Part shown: positions 61,991 to 64,000 of the stretch, one piece after another
Position numbering within the stretch: position 1 is the first letter of the stretch
How the letters are laid out: every line of letters starts with the position of its first letter
Assembly (NCBI RefSeq): GCF_048544455.1
Contig: NC_133530.1
Coordinates: forward strand, 18,529,748 to 18,593,747
DNA length: 64,000 nt
DNA from: Silene latifolia
Lineage: Eukaryota; Streptophyta; Magnoliopsida; Caryophyllales; Caryophyllaceae
Direction: 5' to 3'
The notes under the pieces: model-generated
The model's database searches: none
Seen by the model: only the letters and a program-made list of their open reading frames with translations
What the model was told of the DNA's origin: nothing
Translations under genes and position numbers: made by a program

Positions 61991-63699
61991 CTGCAACAAA
62001 TTTTCGGCCTACAGAAACAGCCTCCCCGCGCACAGGTCGGGCCAGCAGGACAGGTAGCTTCACCAGCAGCTTGCAGGACATGAATCAATGGCATGGGAGC
62101 AATTCAATCAACGTACCGCTGATACATAAAAGCTCCTAGCACCCTGAATATATAGGAGACATGCAGCAGCCAGAATGCTGCAGAACACATCTTTGCATCA
62201 GCTTCCCAAAGTGAAAAATCACAACACATGCTGCAACCAGCCTGGTTCTCTGGACACCGGAACGTGAAAAAACAAATGACACTACCCTCGGCAAGAAAGT
62301 AAAAAGTAAGCATGGGTCTCATATTATATTGCATGTCATCCACAGCAAAGCCGTGAAAGTCATGCAGGGGGCAGAGACTACATCCCTCACGCGACAGCCA
62401 GAAGCCAACAGTCCATCGAGCAAGCTTGGTCAAACAACAAACTCAATGTTGAGAACCTGGAACGATAACAAAAAGAAAGAGCCACAATAGTTGAACTAAG
62501 AAGTGCTCACATACGCATGACATCGTACAAGCAATCAGAAGCAAAGGCATATGATAACAACGTCAGAATCAGGACTCTCGCAGTAGAGGACCTAGTGCTA
62601 TAAAGGGTATTTGAAAATACCAAAAATCACAAGGCTGAAAAATTTGCTTACAATCGGAAATGACAATGACAGGCTAAAAGCGCCAGGTAATAGGGTGTAC
62701 AGATTGATGGCCATGCAAGGTCAAATCTTGTATAATCCCCGGCAGTACTTTGTCTGACAAAGTGCCGAAATCTTAGTGTACATAGTACCTTTCAACAGTC
62801 CATGAAGCAAAAATCTTTTTACTAATATCTTTTTATCGAGTCCTTTTTTGGTTTCAAAATTTATTTTTATGTTTATCATTTATTCCTTTTTATTTAAAAC
62901 AAAATATTTTCTAAAACCCAAGTGGTACGCGCTGTGGCTTCCTGGATCCAGATGTTGCTCTGGAACACCATGAGATAGCACCAGGTATTTGTACTATTTG
63001 GTTATCTTTCACGCTTCTAGGGAGAAAGGCTTTGACACTGATGTTGGTTGCTTGTCGGATAAGGGACACTTTGAGGGTCCAGCCCCTGCCATGTGAGGCT
63101 ACGAAGACGTTTATCTTAAGTCAAGCCACATGGAGAGCATACGCCGAGGTAGCGCGCAGGGTTCGGCATACTAAGACCACCCATACCTTAACGTTAACTC
63201 AGTAATTCCTTAGCTAGCTATGTCGTAGATCAATGGGTGCACGCACGGATTTCAAACGTCTGGAACCACAAGGAACGCAACATTCCTTGTTAGTCAGAAA
63301 CAATCAATGAAGGTATGCTCTAGTCAGCTAATCCTAGTGATAAGATATTTTACGTCATGGGTAAAATATGTTATCAAACATCTGTCGCCAGGGGCAAGGG
63401 CTGTGCACCTAGAACCAGGCCAGCCTCCTGGAAAATCAAAAGTGGGAACTAAACTCCAGACAAAGACAAACGAAATGACGGAGACAGAGCATATAGTCAT
63501 GGTTGACATTGCATTCACGACATATGATAGTCTACAGCTTGTCTAATCATCATATAGTCTGCATCATACATTAGAGAGTGCATGCATGCACATGCATTGC
63601 TACTAACATTATGCAGGTATCACCTACATAACAAATGTATAGAAAACTTATGCCGAATGCTCCAACCACCAGATTCACCCTTGGTGACCAGATAACAGA
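61991..63699. other. Outer element interior, no gene seen
   Basis: No recognised domain was found. A T-rich patch lies near 62810-62900. Short frames have no family signature. Confidence 0.4.
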
Positions 63700-64000
63700 A
63701 TGGTAAGGACAGGTGGGAAGTGCTTCCCAGGTTTCAGACGTCTGGCTCCCAGCGTCAGTCGTCGCTCCAAAGACGCTTCTCGGTCCCGGCGTCGGTCGTT
63801 TGGATCCCAAAGATTCGCCACCTGGTTCCCAAATTCAGCCATCAGGCTCCCGGCATCTGCACCCTGACATCCGCCATCAGGCTTCCAGCATCAGTCGTCT
63901 AGTTCCCAGAGCTAGCTTCCAGATTCCAGAACCAGCCGTCTGATTCCCTGCATCCGCCAACAGGATTCCGGCGCCAGCCATCTGGCTCCCAGCGTCAGCC
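63700..64000. repeat. Degenerate tandem array with ~30-bp unit at window end
   Basis: Phrases such as catcaggctcccggcatct, ctggctcccagcgtcag and ccgccatcaggcttccagca recur every 25-35 bases and continue to the edge. Confidence 0.65.

Larger units (their letters stand above)
49279..64000 (+). mobile_element. Outer LTR element with minisatellite interior, cut by the window end
   Basis: The 5' LTR starts TGTTAGGGCC at 49279, is split by the Gypsy insertion (49327-57179) and resumes at 57180 to end ..accaaaaca at 58066, about 935 bp in all. A TATA-like cactataaatac stands at 57451. Just after the LTR comes TTGGCGCCCACCGTGGGG (58069-58086), a primer-binding site like those of Tat-type Gypsy elements. 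The interior to 64000 has no recognisable protease, reverse transcriptase or integrase. It is mostly GC-rich tandem repeats, so it is probably non-autonomous or broken. The 3' LTR lies outside the window. Confidence 0.6.

Overview
The window is nuclear DNA of a flowering plant. The grounds are introns with GT..AG borders, polyubiquitin genes with a 5' leader intron, REM-type B3-domain genes, and a dense load of plant-type elements (L1 LINEs with an RNase H tail, Copia and Gypsy LTR elements, Helitrons, SINEs, Stowaway, hAT and Harbinger MITEs). A eudicot is likely. Caryophyllales is only a guess from the general look of the repeats.

Layout. Positions 1-545 look like the end of an LTR element. 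Positions 545-5884 are the left arm of a large inverted duplication whose right arm lies at about 31694-36912. Each arm holds the 3' part of a REM/B3 gene, a complete four-unit polyubiquitin gene, and exon 1 of another REM gene. The left arm stops abruptly inside REM exon 2, where an almost complete L1-type LINE (about 5885-12212) begins. The 25.8-kb spacer between the arms holds a REM gene (13491-15737), Helitrons, a recent Copia element (19843-24614) and an intact-looking eight-exon gene for a two-module CxxC/HPGPKxGY protein (24759-28206, minus strand). From 30374 to 42443 lies a same-strand block: REM B, polyubiquitin, REM D (frameshifted) and REM E.

From about 43 kb to the end the window is mostly repeats: an LTR-like block with palindromic CCGGCTGG motifs, Helitron termini, a truncated LINE, and a three-level nest. 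In the nest an outer LTR element (from 49279 to beyond the window) carries a Gypsy chromovirus-like element in its 5' LTR (49327-57174), and that element carries a Helitron in one of its own LTRs (55349-55915). Inside the outer element the interior is largely GC-rich minisatellite with no recognisable pol.

How the genes relate: the REM genes are one local family of two-B3-domain DNA-binding proteins sharing one four-exon plan. The polyubiquitin genes encode identical proteins, and all eight ubiquitin units carry Thr at position 28 where Ala is usual. Because the copies are paralogous, many insertions can be checked against an empty site inside the same window. No CRISPR, operon, bacterial feature or confident stand-alone RNA gene was seen.
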